A DNA stretch of 64,000 nucleotides from AC-32 sp963736055 (GCA_963736055.1 CAVTNM010000008.1:124001-188000), one strand, 5' to 3'; counted from the first letter of the stretch, positions 8,592-16,673 are shown. Numbers and translations are program-made. The notes: a model not told the origin generated them from the sequence alone.

Positions 8592-9559
8592 TCAGTCGTC
8601 GTCATCGTGTCCCGACGTGACGACCGTGTCGGGCCGCGTCTGCGGCCTTTGCCAGCCCTCGGAGGAGGGCGAAGAACTCAGGGATTGGCCGATGAACAGC
8701 CCGTCGGCGGTGAAGGCCTTGACTGCGCCCAGGCAGCGCCGTCGGTCTCGGTGGGGCGGATGATCGAGCACGACCGGGAACTTGCGATCGAGGAAGATCG
8801 TCGGCTCGGGCATGATCAGGTTGGTCTGGAGCAGCTCGCCGTCGGCGTTGAGGTCGGGGAACACCAGCCCGGTTGTGGGGTCGGTGAGTGGGGGCGCGTT
8901 GCCGGCTTTGTCTTGCCAGGTCTGGAAGTGCATCGTCTCGCTGCCGCCGATGCTGAGCAGGATCCGCAGCACCTCGGGATGGGTGACCCGCTGGGCAAGC
9001 GCGGCGTAGAGGCTGGTACCGCCTTGCTCGATCCAGGCGAAGTGGAACCCGGCCGTGTTGGCGATCGCCTGCAGGTGGTCGGGCGGGGCTGAGGTCGGCG
9101 TCGCTGCGCGGAATCGCCGGATGCTGGCCGACGGCGAGATCTGGGACGGCTTGCGGGAGGGTGTCGCCGAAGTCGGGGTTCTGCGAGTCGCTGCGGTAGC
9201 GTGTCCAGAAGCTGGTGTCGACGGTGAGCTGCATCAGGTTGGTGAGCCGTCCGATCTGCTGGGCGCCGGTCGCCTGACTGCTCGGCAGGGTGCGGAACTG
9301 GTCCAGGTTGACCGTGTCCGCGCCGTTCGCCTTCCAGGTAGGCGTTGATGAACGTGAAGTGGCTGATCTCGTCGTCGGTGTTGTCGTGGATGTACTGGTC
9401 CATGTCCTCGTCCAGCACCGCGACCGCCTCGGCGTAGGCCGGGTTCCCGCTTCCGCCGGGAACTTCGCTGTCCTGGATGCCGGCGAGCTCGTTGTACTGC
9501 TGCCACAGATCGGTCTCGAGAATCTCGAGCGCGGCCGGGAGCGAAGCGTCCGCCGCCAT
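8592..9559 (-). pseudogene. Ferritin-like domain protein broken by two frameshifts
   Basis: Three successive frames give one ferritin-like protein. The first reads ALEILETDLWQQYNELAGI and DDEISHFTFINAYLE, with the Glu and ExxH metal-ligand pattern. The second reads TVNLDQFRTLPSS and TNLMQLTVDTSFWTR. The third reads AIANTAGFHFAWIEQGG and SIGGSETMHFQTW. Frame changes fall near 9340 and near 9085. Similar proteins are di-iron, often exported, ferritin-like proteins of unclear role. No signal peptide is seen before the chosen ATG, so the true start may be further upstream. Confidence 0.7.
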
Positions 9560-10080
9560 CTCGCCGTCGCGAGCCACCGCTCGCGAAGGCCGGCTAGGCG
9601 ACGGCGCGCCGTTCTCGACGAGTTCCGTCCGAGGCCGCTCCTGCGAGCTAGGAACGAGGCGGCGCGAGCTCCGACGGCGGCGTCCGTGATCCCTCGCTGA
9701 TCCGGGCGCGTCGGGAGCTGACGTCCGCGATCGCCAGCACATCGACACGCCTGCTTGCGAACTCAGCTCCAAAGGCGGGCACGCGGGGACCAGGGCTCTC
9801 CTGCCCGACCTCCGCCCGCCAGATCGCCTCGCGATCGGTGTCACGAGGATGACCGCCACGACGGAGCATCCACACCAGCGAAGGGGCGCCAGAAGCGCGG
9901 CTAACGCGACAATGGGCGGAGATCGACGAACTCCAGGCGCTTCAACGGCGAGCAGGCCGACGAGCGGATTCGGGAGGCGATGAGCGGCTAGTCGGTTCCA
10001 AAACTGGTTCCAATGCCGACCATCCTGCACGAACCGCAAAAGCGCCACTCGACGAAAACCCTTTGCGGCGGGTTTCTCTA
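9560..10080. other. Non-coding right end of the putative island
   Basis: I see no convincing gene in these roughly 520 bases on either strand. Near the tRNA side, GGTTCCAAAACTGGTTCCA at 9995-10013 is a direct repeat of the motif inside the left end. No integrase remnant could be recognised; tyrosine-recombinase boxes such as HxLRH and the catalytic Tyr are absent. Confidence 0.5.
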
Positions 10081-10152
10081 TGGGCGTGCCTGGGATTGAA
10101 CCAGGGACCTCCCGCGTGTGAAGCGGGCGCTCTCCCGCTGAGCTACACGCCC
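10081..10152 (-). tRNA. tRNA-Val (anticodon CAC)
   Basis: The reverse strand folds into a full cloverleaf. The acceptor stem is GGGCGTG/CACGCCC, the anticodon stem is CCCGC/GCGGG with loop TTCACAC giving anticodon CAC, and the T-arm is CCTGG-TTCAATC-CCAGG with discriminator A. CCA is not encoded. The 3' half is duplicated at 2342-2384, so this gene is the likely integration site of the 7.7 kb island, whose end would have rebuilt the 3' half. Confidence 0.96.
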
Positions 10153-10608
10153 TCAGCTGCCTGAGGATACCGTCGAGTCGCCGCGGGAGAGCAGCTCGCG
10201 GGCCCTCTCTCGTGCCTCGGGATCGTGTGTGCGCCAGAGCCGCTCGACGAGCGTCCTCATCACCTCGCGGATACCCACGATCCCCAGCAGGTTCTCGCCC
10301 TCGAGCACGGGCAGGTGGCGGACCTTGCGCTCTCCCATCAGCCGGGCGGCGTCGAGAACGTCGACGTCCGGGGCGAGCGTGACCGGGTTGCGGGTCATCA
10401 CGTCGCCCACGCGCACCTCCGCGAAGTCGGGGCCCTCGCCGGCGAGCCGGAGGACGTCGCGCTCGGTGAAGATGCCGACGAGCCGCTCGCCCTCGCAGAC
10501 GGCGACCGAGCCGATGCCCTCTTCCAGCATGCGGGTGATCGCGAGGCGGACCTGATCGTCCGGCTCGACGGTCACGACACGGAAGGCCATGACGTCTGCG
10601 ATCGCCAC
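10153..10608 (-). CDS. Tandem CBS-domain protein
   Basis: A 151-residue soluble protein made almost entirely of two CBS motifs. One covers about residues 6-60 (VTVEPDDQVRLAITRMLEEG then LVGIFTERDVLR). The other covers about 70-125 (VTLAPDVDVLDAARLMGERK then LLGIVGIREVM). A short acidic and basic tail follows. CBS pairs bind adenosine nucleotides and act as energy sensors, but stand-alone members have no defined partner. Its stop codon abuts the tRNA-Val acceptor end. Confidence 0.88.
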   Translation of the reverse strand: MAIADVMAFRVVTVEPDDQVRLAITRMLEEGIGSVAVCEGERLVGIFTERDVLRLAGEGPDFAEVRVGDVMTRNPVTLAPDVDVLDAARLMGERKVRHLPVLEGENLLGIVGIREVMRTLVERLWRTHDPEARERARELLSRGDSTVSSGS

Positions 10609-10657
10609 GCAGTCGAGTCTAATCGCACAAGACAGGTTGGTACCATCCTCGCTCGCG

Positions 10658-10774
10658 CCGCGGGCTCGGGTCGGGCCCCGTGCGGTGAGAGCTTGCGAAC
10701 CGCGTCAGATCCGGAAGGAAGCAGCGCTAAGCGATGACTCTCAGGCGCGCGGTGTGCCCGGCCCGAGGCCGCGG
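10658..10774 (+). ncRNA. ffs: Signal recognition particle RNA, small bacterial (4.5S-like)
   Basis: The conserved apical domain is present as GTCAGATCC, GGAAGGAAGCAGC and GATGAC. The flanking strands CTCGGGTCGGGC and GCCCGGCCCGAG pair over a long stem that extends outward through CCGCGG. It lies just before dnaX, the classical ffs-dnaX arrangement. It binds Ffh for co-translational membrane targeting. The ends are set by the stem and may be a few bases off. Confidence 0.93.
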
Positions 10775-10798
10775 TGCGAACCTTGCAAGCCCCTTCGA

Positions 10799-10804
10799 TA
10801 GAGT
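10799..10804 (+). promoter_or_regulatory. Leaderless -10 box (TAGAGT) for dnaX
   Basis: TAGAGT ends 6 bases before the dnaX GTG start. There is no Shine-Dalgarno sequence, so the transcript probably begins at or next to the start codon. Confidence 0.55.
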
Positions 10805-10810
10805 CGCAGC

Positions 10811-12403
10811 GTGGCCGCCCTGTACCGGAAATACCGCCCCCAGGACTTCGACGAGGTCGTCGGCCAGGAGGCCGTCGTGCGGACGCTCAAGAACGCGATC
10901 TCCAACGGCCAGATCCGGCAGGCGTACCTGTTCGCGGGCCCGCGCGGCACCGGCAAGACCTCCCTGGCGCGGATCCTCGCGAAGGCGCTGAACTGCGAGC
11001 ACGGCCCGACGCCGACGCCCGACAAGACGTGTCACGCCTGTCGGGCGATCGCCGACGGCACCTCGCTCGACGTGGTCGAGATGGACGCCGCGTCCCAGCG
11101 CGGGATCGACGACATCCGCGAGATCCGCGAGCGCGTCGTGCTGCAGCCGGTCGAGGGCCGGCACAAGGTCTACATCCTCGACGAGGCGCACCAGCTCACC
11201 GACGCGGCGTTCAACGCGTTGCTGAAGCTGATCGAGGAGCCCCCGCCCCATCTCGTCTTCGTCTTCTGCACGACCGACCTCGGGAAGATGCTCCCCACCG
11301 TCCGCTCGCGCTGCCAGACCTTCGTCTTCTCGAGGCCGCGCCTACCCGAGCTCGTGCAGGTGCTGCGGCGGGTGGCCGAGGGCGAGGGGATCGAGGCGCC
11401 GGACGCCGCGCTGTCGCTGATCGCCCGCGCGGCACGCGGCGCATACCGAGATGCGGTCTCCACCTTCGACCAGCTGGCTGCCGCGACGGAGAAGCAGGTG
11501 ACGGTCCAGGCCGTCCTCCAGCTCCTCGGCGCCGTCGAGGAGGAGGCGCTCTTCCGGCTTTGCGACCTGGTGGTCGATCGCGACACCGCGGGCGCGCTGA
11601 CGTTCGTCGAGGAGCTCTCCGAGCAGGGCCAGGACCTCGGCCGCCTCGTGACCGATCTGCTCGAGCATCTGCGTCACCTCCTCCTCGTTCAGCACATGGG
11701 CGAGGTGCCCGAGTCGCTGCCGGTGACCGAGGAGACGCGCGAGCGACTGCGCGAGCAGGCAAACCAGCTCGGCGAGGCGACCGTTCTCCGGCTCTGCGAC
11801 CTGCTCGCGGTCGCCGTGGAGGACATGCGCCAGGGTGGAGACCCGCGGCTGCCGCTGGAGCTGGCGCTCGTCAAGGTGACACGGCCGGCCGCCGACCTCT
11901 CGCGCGAGTCGACCGCATACCGGCTCGAGCAGCTCGAGACCCGTGGCCATTCGGGCCCTGCCCCAGTGACAGTCACTGAGACAGTCACAGTGACTGACAC
12001 CGTCGACACGCCGGCCGCGCCCGCGCCCGCGCCGCCGTCGCTGGAGCTGGAGCAGCTCCAGGAGGCATGGCAGCGAACGATCCTGCCAGCGGTGGAGGAG
12101 AAGTCGATCCCGACCGCATCGGTGCTGCGCGAGGCGCAGCCGAAGGATCTCGCTGGCGACACGCTCACGGTCGAGTTCCCTCGTGCCGCCTCCTTCCACC
12201 GCCAACTGGCCGAGGAGCCGAAGAACGCCACCCTGCTCGAGGAGGCGCTCTACGAGGTCACCGGCCGTCACCTCGCCCTGGCCTTCGAGGTCGGCGAGAG
12301 CGGCGAGGACGACGAGCCCGAGGAGGAGCAACCGGCGACCGAGGAGGACATCATCGAGCTGATGAAGGGAACCTTCGACGCCCGCGAGGTGGCAGACGAA
12401 TGA
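10811..12403 (+). CDS. dnaX: DNA polymerase III subunit gamma/tau
   Basis: A 530-residue clamp-loader ATPase. It has Walker A GPRGTGKT at residues 43-50, Walker B ILDEAHQLT, sensor-1 region FVFCTTDLGKM and the arginine-finger motif VRSRCQTF. The zinc module has Cys62, Cys74 and Cys77, but the fourth cysteine usual in CxxCxxC-type modules is Asp here. Domain III is followed by an unusual TVT/TVTD repeat linker (about residues 390-400) and a short tau-like tail ending in an acidic stretch. It is the first gene of dnaX-ybaB-cNMP-recR. Confidence 0.96.
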   Translation: MAALYRKYRPQDFDEVVGQEAVVRTLKNAISNGQIRQAYLFAGPRGTGKTSLARILAKALNCEHGPTPTPDKTCHACRAIADGTSLDVVEMDAASQRGIDDIREIRERVVLQPVEGRHKVYILDEAHQLTDAAFNALLKLIEEPPPHLVFVFCTTDLGKMLPTVRSRCQTFVFSRPRLPELVQVLRRVAEGEGIEAPDAALSLIARAARGAYRDAVSTFDQLAAATEKQVTVQAVLQLLGAVEEEALFRLCDLVVDRDTAGALTFVEELSEQGQDLGRLVTDLLEHLRHLLLVQHMGEVPESLPVTEETRERLREQANQLGEATVLRLCDLLAVAVEDMRQGGDPRLPLELALVKVTRPAADLSRESTAYRLEQLETRGHSGPAPVTVTETVTVTDTVDTPAAPAPAPPSLELEQLQEAWQRTILPAVEEKSIPTASVLREAQPKDLAGDTLTVEFPRAASFHRQLAEEPKNATLLEEALYEVTGRHLALAFEVGESGEDDEPEEEQPATEEDIIELMKGTFDAREVADE

Positions 12404-12723
12404 GTGGCATGGACATGAACAAGATGCTCGAGCAGGTCCAGCAGATGCAGGCCCAGATGCAGAAGGCCCAGGAGGAGCTGAAGACCGAGACGGTCGAGGC
12501 AACCGCGGGCGGCGGCATGGTCAAGGTCGTCGCCACAGGCGGGGGCGAGATCCGCGAGATCAAGATCGACCCGAAGGCGATCGACCCCGACGACCCCGAG
12601 ATTCTCGAGGACATGGTGCTCGCCGCCGTCAACGAGGCCCTTCGGTCTGCCCAGAGCCTGATGGAATCCAAGTTGGGCCCGGCGCTCGGCGGCCTCCAGG
12701 GCATGGGGCTCCCGGGCCTGTAG
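12400..12723 (+). CDS. ybaB: YbaB/EbfC nucleoid-associated protein
   Basis: A 107-residue protein with the expected N-terminal helix rich in Met and Gln (MLEQVQQMQAQMQKAQ). The central part is KVVATGGGEIREIKIDP and the C-terminal helix DMVLAAVNEALRSAQSL. The family forms DNA-binding dimers with tweezer-like ends. The ATG overlaps the dnaX stop as ATGA. A dnaX-ybaB-recR order is widespread and supports a role in replication or repair. Confidence 0.95.
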   Translation: MSGMDMNKMLEQVQQMQAQMQKAQEELKTETVEATAGGGMVKVVATGGGEIREIKIDPKAIDPDDPEILEDMVLAAVNEALRSAQSLMESKLGPALGGLQGMGLPGL

Positions 12724-13139
12724 TGGCCGACGGGCGTGCAGAGGAGCTGGGGCGGATCTCGCTGTTCGCCGAGCTGGACCCCGCCGAGCTGGAACGCGTC
12801 GCCGAGGCGACGAAGGAGCTCGAGGTGCCCGCGGGGCAGGTCCTCGTTCAACCGGGGATGAAGGGCACGGGCATGTTCTTCATCTCCGAGGGCACGGTGC
12901 TCGTCGAGACCAAGCGAGACCAGGTCGAGCTCGGCCCGGGCGAGTTCTTCGGCGAGCTCGCGCTGATGACGGCGGAGGCGACCCGGACCGCTCGCGTGCG
13001 GGCCCAGACCCCGCTGCGTTGCCTGACCCTCGACCGGGCCAACTTCCGAGAGCTCGTCAGCGCGCATCCGGAGGTCGCGGCCACGCTGCTCGCGGCCGCG
13101 CTCAACCGCCTGGCCGAGAACGCCGCCGCGACCGGCTGA
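12723..13139 (+). CDS. Cyclic-nucleotide-binding domain protein (no DNA-binding domain)
   Basis: The 138-residue product is essentially one cNMP-binding beta barrel: SLFAELDPAELERVAEATKE at the start, then GTGMFFISEGTV and a phosphate-cassette region PGEFFGELALMTAEATRTAR. The C-terminal helix ends without a Crp-type helix-turn-helix. It is therefore a possible sensor rather than a transcription factor. The GTG start shares its G with the ybaB stop, so it lies inside the dnaX-recR operon. Ligand and partner are unknown. Confidence 0.87.
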   Translation: MADGRAEELGRISLFAELDPAELERVAEATKELEVPAGQVLVQPGMKGTGMFFISEGTVLVETKRDQVELGPGEFFGELALMTAEATRTARVRAQTPLRCLTLDRANFRELVSAHPEVAATLLAAALNRLAENAAATG

Positions 13140-13154
13140 GACCGACGCGACCGG

Positions 13155-13160
13155 CACAAT
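13155..13160 (+). promoter_or_regulatory. Possible leaderless -10 box (CACAAT) for recR
   Basis: CACAAT ends 6 bases before the recR ATG. The same hexamer precedes the Rrf2 gene. It would provide an internal operon promoter; a deviant first base lowers confidence. Confidence 0.35.
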
Positions 13161-13166
13161 GGCGGC

Positions 13167-13757
13167 ATGTTCAGCCCTGCCGTCGAGAACCTCGTCTCGC
13201 AGCTGACCCGCCTGCCCGGTGTCGGCCAGCGAACCGCGCAGCGGCTTGCCTTCCACCTCCTGCGGGTCTCGAAGGACGAGGCCGGCGCTCTCGCGGCCGC
13301 GATCGCCGAGGTCAAGGAACGCGTCCGCTTCTGCCGCGAGTGCGGCAACCTGACCGAGGAAGAGACCTGTGAGATCTGCCGCGACGAACGGCGCGATCAT
13401 TCGATCGTCTGCGTGGTCGAGCAGCCCGCCGACCTGATCTCGGTCGAGCGCACGCACGAATACCGCGGGCTCTACCACGTCCTCGGCGGCTCGCTCTCCC
13501 CGCTCGACGGCGTCGAGCCCGAGCACCTGCGGATCGACGAGCTGCTCGGCCGTGTCGAGCGCAACGGCGTCCAGGAGGTCGTGCTCGCCACGAACCCGAA
13601 CATGACCGGCGAGGCCACGGCGGCGTATCTCGCGGACCGCCTGAGAGGCCGAGTGCGGGTGACGCGGCTGGCGAGCGGCCTCCCGGTCGGCGCCGACCTC
13701 GAGTACGCCGACGAGGTCACGCTCGGCAGGGCGCTGTCGGGCCGCCGCGAAATGTAA
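13167..13757 (+). CDS. recR: Recombination mediator RecR
   Basis: A 196-residue protein of standard length. It has an N-terminal HhH region (LTRLPGVGQRTAQRLAFHLL), a four-cysteine zinc finger (CRECGNLTEEETCEIC) and a Toprim domain with VVEQPADLISVERT. The C-terminal Walker-like region is RLASGLPVGADLEYADE. It acts with RecF and RecO to load RecA on gapped DNA. It is the last gene of the dnaX cluster. Confidence 0.96.
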   Translation: MFSPAVENLVSQLTRLPGVGQRTAQRLAFHLLRVSKDEAGALAAAIAEVKERVRFCRECGNLTEEETCEICRDERRDHSIVCVVEQPADLISVERTHEYRGLYHVLGGSLSPLDGVEPEHLRIDELLGRVERNGVQEVVLATNPNMTGEATAAYLADRLRGRVRVTRLASGLPVGADLEYADEVTLGRALSGRREM

Positions 13758-13777
13758 AGCCCGTACAGGCCCTCACC

Positions 13778-13783
13778 TAGACT
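13778..13783 (+). promoter_or_regulatory. Leaderless -10 box (TAGACT) for lysC
   Basis: TAGACT lies 7 bases before the GTG start of aspartate kinase, with no Shine-Dalgarno sequence between. Confidence 0.5.
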
Positions 13784-13790
13784 CTCAGCC

Positions 13791-15041
13791 GTGGCAACCA
13801 CCGAATTCGAAGCTCTTCCGGCTCTCGAGGGCGCAGAGCCGCGACTCGGGACGCTGGTCGCGAAGTTCGGCGGCACCTCGGTCGCGGACCCGGACAAGAT
13901 CAAGGACGTTGCGCGCCGGCTCGTGGCGGCGCGGAAAGAGGGCAACCGGGTCGTGGCCGTGCTCTCCGCCATGGGCGACTCGACCGATGACCTGGTTCGC
14001 CTCGCATACGAGGTCTCGCCGCGTCCCAAGCCGCGCGAGCTCGACATGCTCATCTCGGTCGGCGAGCGGATCTCCTGCGCGCTGGCGGCGATGGCGATCC
14101 ACGATCTCGGCGCCGAGGCGATCTCGCTCACGGGCTCGCAGGCCGGGATCGTCACCGACACCTCCCACGGGCGCGCCAAGATCGTCGACGTCCGGGCCCG
14201 CCGCATCCACGAAGCGCTCGACCAGGACAAGATCGTCCTCGTCGCGGGCTTTCAGGGCGTCTCGACCGACTACGACATCACGACGCTCGGCCGCGGCGGG
14301 TCGGACACGACCGCCGTCGCCCTGGCCGCTGCGCTCGGCGCCGAGGTCTGCGAGATCTACACCGACGTCGAAGGCGTCTTCACGGCCGACCCGCGGCTCG
14401 TGCCGGAGGCGCGCAAGCTGCACGCGGTCAGCTACGAGGAGATGCTCGAGATGGCGGCCTCGGGCGCGCGCGTCCTCCAGGTACGCTCGGTCGAGGTCGC
14501 ACGGAACCACCACGTCAAGCTCCACGTCCGCTCCACGTTCTCGACGGCGGACGGCACCTGGATTCGCGAGGAGGACGAACGGATGCTCGAGAAGGCGCTC
14601 ATCTCCGGGATCACGCACACGCGCGAGGAGACGCTGTACCGCGTCGACGGCACGAGCCCCGCGCCGCTCTTCGCGGCGCTCGCCGAGGCCGGCGTGAACG
14701 TCGACACCATCCTCCGTACCGGCCCGGAGATCCTGTTCTCGGCGCCCGCGGAGGACCGCGAGACCGCCGGCGACGTGCTGGAGGGCCTCGGCGTCGACTG
14801 GAGCGCCCGGGACGACCTCGGCAAGGTGAGCGTGATCGGAGCCGGCATGAAGAGCCATCCCGGCGTGGCCGCGAAGGCCTTCGAGACCCTGACCGAGGCC
14901 GGGATCGAGCCCGAGGTCGTCATCACCTCGCCGATCAAGATCGCCTGCCACGTGCGCGGGGAGGACGTCGAGCGCGCCGTCGCCGAGCTGCACCGCGCCT
15001 TCGAGCTCGACGCCCCGGAGGCCGAGCGCCAGCATGCGTGA
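13791..15041 (+). CDS. lysC: Aspartate kinase
   Basis: A 416-residue enzyme that phosphorylates aspartate, the first step toward lysine, threonine and methionine. The kinase motif VAKFGGTSVADPDK opens the domain after a 22-residue extension. Later motifs are SVGERISCAL, GRGGSDTTAVALAAALGA and TDVEGVFTADPR. Two C-terminal ACT domains begin near residue 280 (ISGITHTREETLYRV) and near 345 (KVSVIGAGMKSHPGVAAK), which normally give feedback control by amino acids. It overlaps asd by 8 bases. Confidence 0.96.
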   Translation: MATTEFEALPALEGAEPRLGTLVAKFGGTSVADPDKIKDVARRLVAARKEGNRVVAVLSAMGDSTDDLVRLAYEVSPRPKPRELDMLISVGERISCALAAMAIHDLGAEAISLTGSQAGIVTDTSHGRAKIVDVRARRIHEALDQDKIVLVAGFQGVSTDYDITTLGRGGSDTTAVALAAALGAEVCEIYTDVEGVFTADPRLVPEARKLHAVSYEEMLEMAASGARVLQVRSVEVARNHHVKLHVRSTFSTADGTWIREEDERMLEKALISGITHTREETLYRVDGTSPAPLFAALAEAGVNVDTILRTGPEILFSAPAEDRETAGDVLEGLGVDWSARDDLGKVSVIGAGMKSHPGVAAKAFETLTEAGIEPEVVITSPIKIACHVRGEDVERAVAELHRAFELDAPEAERQHA

Positions 15042-15973
15042 CGCGCGGATCGGGGTGGTCGGCGCCACCGGAGCGGTCGGCGCGGTCGTCCTCGAGCTCT
15101 TGCGCGAACGCGGTTTCTCGAACGTGCGCGCCTTCGCCTCGGCCCGCTCGGCCGGGTACGAGGCTGGCCGGCGGCCTGGTCGTCGAGGAGGCGACGCCGG
15201 AGGCGCTGGCAGCCGGCGACCTCGATCTCTGCCTCTTCTCGGCCGGGACCCGGGCGAGCAAGGAGCTCGTGCCCCACGCCGTCGGCGGCGGCGCGGTCTG
15301 CATCGACAAGTCGGCCGCGTTCAGGCTCGAACCGGGGGTGCCGCTCGTCGTGCCGGAGGTGAACGGAGATCGTGCACTGGAGCACAAAGGTGTCGTGGCG
15401 AACCCGAACTGCTGCGCGATCCCGCTGGCGCTCGTGCTCGCGCCTCTGCACGAGGCGGCCGGCCTGCGCGCCGTGCGCGTTGCGACGTACCAGTCTGCCT
15501 CCGGGGCGGGGGCACAGCGCCTGCAGCGGCTGATCGACGAGCCGCAGGCCGAGCACGACCTGTCGATGGACTGGGACTACGACGGCGAGGAGTTCGAGGA
15601 GGAGTCGAAGCTGCGCGAGGAGACCCGCAAGATCCTCGAGCTGCCGGAGCTGCCTCTGAGCGCCACATGCGTGCGCGTCCCGGTGCCCGTCGGGCACGCC
15701 GAGTCGGTCTGGCTCGAGACCGAGCGTCCGCTCTCTCCCGACGAGGCGCGTGAGCTGCTTGCCGCTGCCGACTCGGTGCGCATCGAAGAGTTTCCGACTC
15801 CCGGCCAGGCGGCCGGTGGGGACGACGCTCTGGTCGGTCGAATCCGCGTCGATCCCGCCGCCGAGAACGGGCTTTCGCTCTTTCTCGCCTGCGACAACCT
15901 GCGCAAGGGCGCGGCGCTGAACGGGATCCAGATCGCGGAGCTCGTGCTCTCGCGGCGCCCGATTCCCGCCTAG
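15034..15973 (+). CDS. asd: Aspartate-semialdehyde dehydrogenase (one internal frameshift)
   Basis: This enzyme reduces aspartyl phosphate to the semialdehyde, directly after aspartate kinase. The NADP-binding start RIGVVGATGAVGAVVLELL is read from ATG 15034. The rest (LAGGLVVEEATPEALAAG onward) is in a second frame, so an indel lies near 15151-15165. The catalytic Cys is in NPNCCAIPLAL and the His in RVPVPVGHAE. Because the step is needed for cell wall and amino acids, a consensus error is likelier than real loss. The TAG stop coincides with the first bases of a palindromic repeat element. Confidence 0.9.
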
Positions 15974-16136
15974 GAGGGTTTGGCGGAATAGCGCTCGTCG
16001 CCGGGGTGCGATGGTCGTTCCGAGGCAAGGACGCAGGGAGCGCTCGTACCGGAAGGTACGGGCGCGACTGAGGACGCCGCTTCGGGGCGAGCAGCGCGGC
16101 CCTGCGACACAGTCGGTATTGCGTCAAACCCTCCTA
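15971..16136. repeat. Palindromic dispersed element, long copy (166 bp)
   Basis: Imperfect terminal inverted repeats (TAGGAGGGTTTGGCGGAATA against the complement of TATTGCGTCAAACCCTCCTA) bound the element. Its outer left 35 bases and outer right part match, in reverse orientation, the 85-bp copy at 52236-52320. This copy carries about 80 extra internal bases containing the hairpin GCGCTCGTACC-GGAA-GGTACGGGCGC. It starts exactly on the asd stop. It may fold as a terminator or be a REP/MITE-like mobile sequence; no transposase is present. Confidence 0.85.
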
Positions 16137-16199
16137 GATACGCCGGATTCCGCTTTTTCTCTCAAGAGGGCGGGGTGATCGCCCGATACCTACCGGGAC

Positions 16200-16673
16200 A
16201 TGCGGCCCGCACGTCTCGACCACAGTTTCTTCGACAACGAGCCCCGCTCCCACCTCGGGGCGCTCTTGCTGCGCAAGGGGCTCGTCACGAACGAGGACCT
16301 CGACCGGGCGCTCGAGGAGAAGCAGCAGGGCGAGCTCCTCGGCGAGGCGCTCGTCCGCCTTCGGTTCTGCTTCGAGGACGACGTCGCCCGCGTTCTGGCC
16401 GAGCAGGCCAATGTCGAGTTCGTCGACATCGGCGTGACCTCGGTCGACCATCGGGCGACCGAGCTGCTCTCCTGGAGCGAGGCTCAGGAGTTCCGCGCCA
16501 TCCCGCTCCGGCTGCACTCGGACGGCAGCGTCTCGGTCGCGGTCGCCGACCCCACCGACGAGACGCTCCTCGCCAAGCTCACGCTCGCTCTCGGCGGCTG
16601 CGAGGTTCGGCTCCTCGTGACGACGCAGTCGGCCCTTCGCAACGCCTGGGCCACCGCCTACCCCCAGCGCTAA
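16200..16673 (+). CDS. Stand-alone MshEN / GspE N-terminal domain protein
   Basis: A 157-residue protein matching only the N-terminal domain of type II/IV secretion ATPases. Two tandem motifs are visible: HLGALLLRKGLVTNEDLDRA ending in EEKQQ, and LLGEALVRLRFCFEDD ending in VLAEQ, then VEFVDIGV. In MshE these motifs bind cyclic di-GMP. Here the first Arg is His and the second motif lacks the central Gly, so binding is uncertain. No ATPase domain follows. Two diguanylate cyclases are encoded in this window. Its stop interlocks with that of the convergent GNAT gene. Confidence 0.78.
   Translation: MRPARLDHSFFDNEPRSHLGALLLRKGLVTNEDLDRALEEKQQGELLGEALVRLRFCFEDDVARVLAEQANVEFVDIGVTSVDHRATELLSWSEAQEFRAIPLRLHSDGSVSVAVADPTDETLLAKLTLALGGCEVRLLVTTQSALRNAWATAYPQR

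Noticed and set aside
9560..10080. Possible integrase remnant beside tRNA-Val
   Set aside because: No recombinase box or catalytic Tyr region can be read in any frame.
13785..15068. Long antisense frame opposite lysC
   Set aside because: It is an exact shadow of lysC with His/Asp/Arg-biased composition and no motif.
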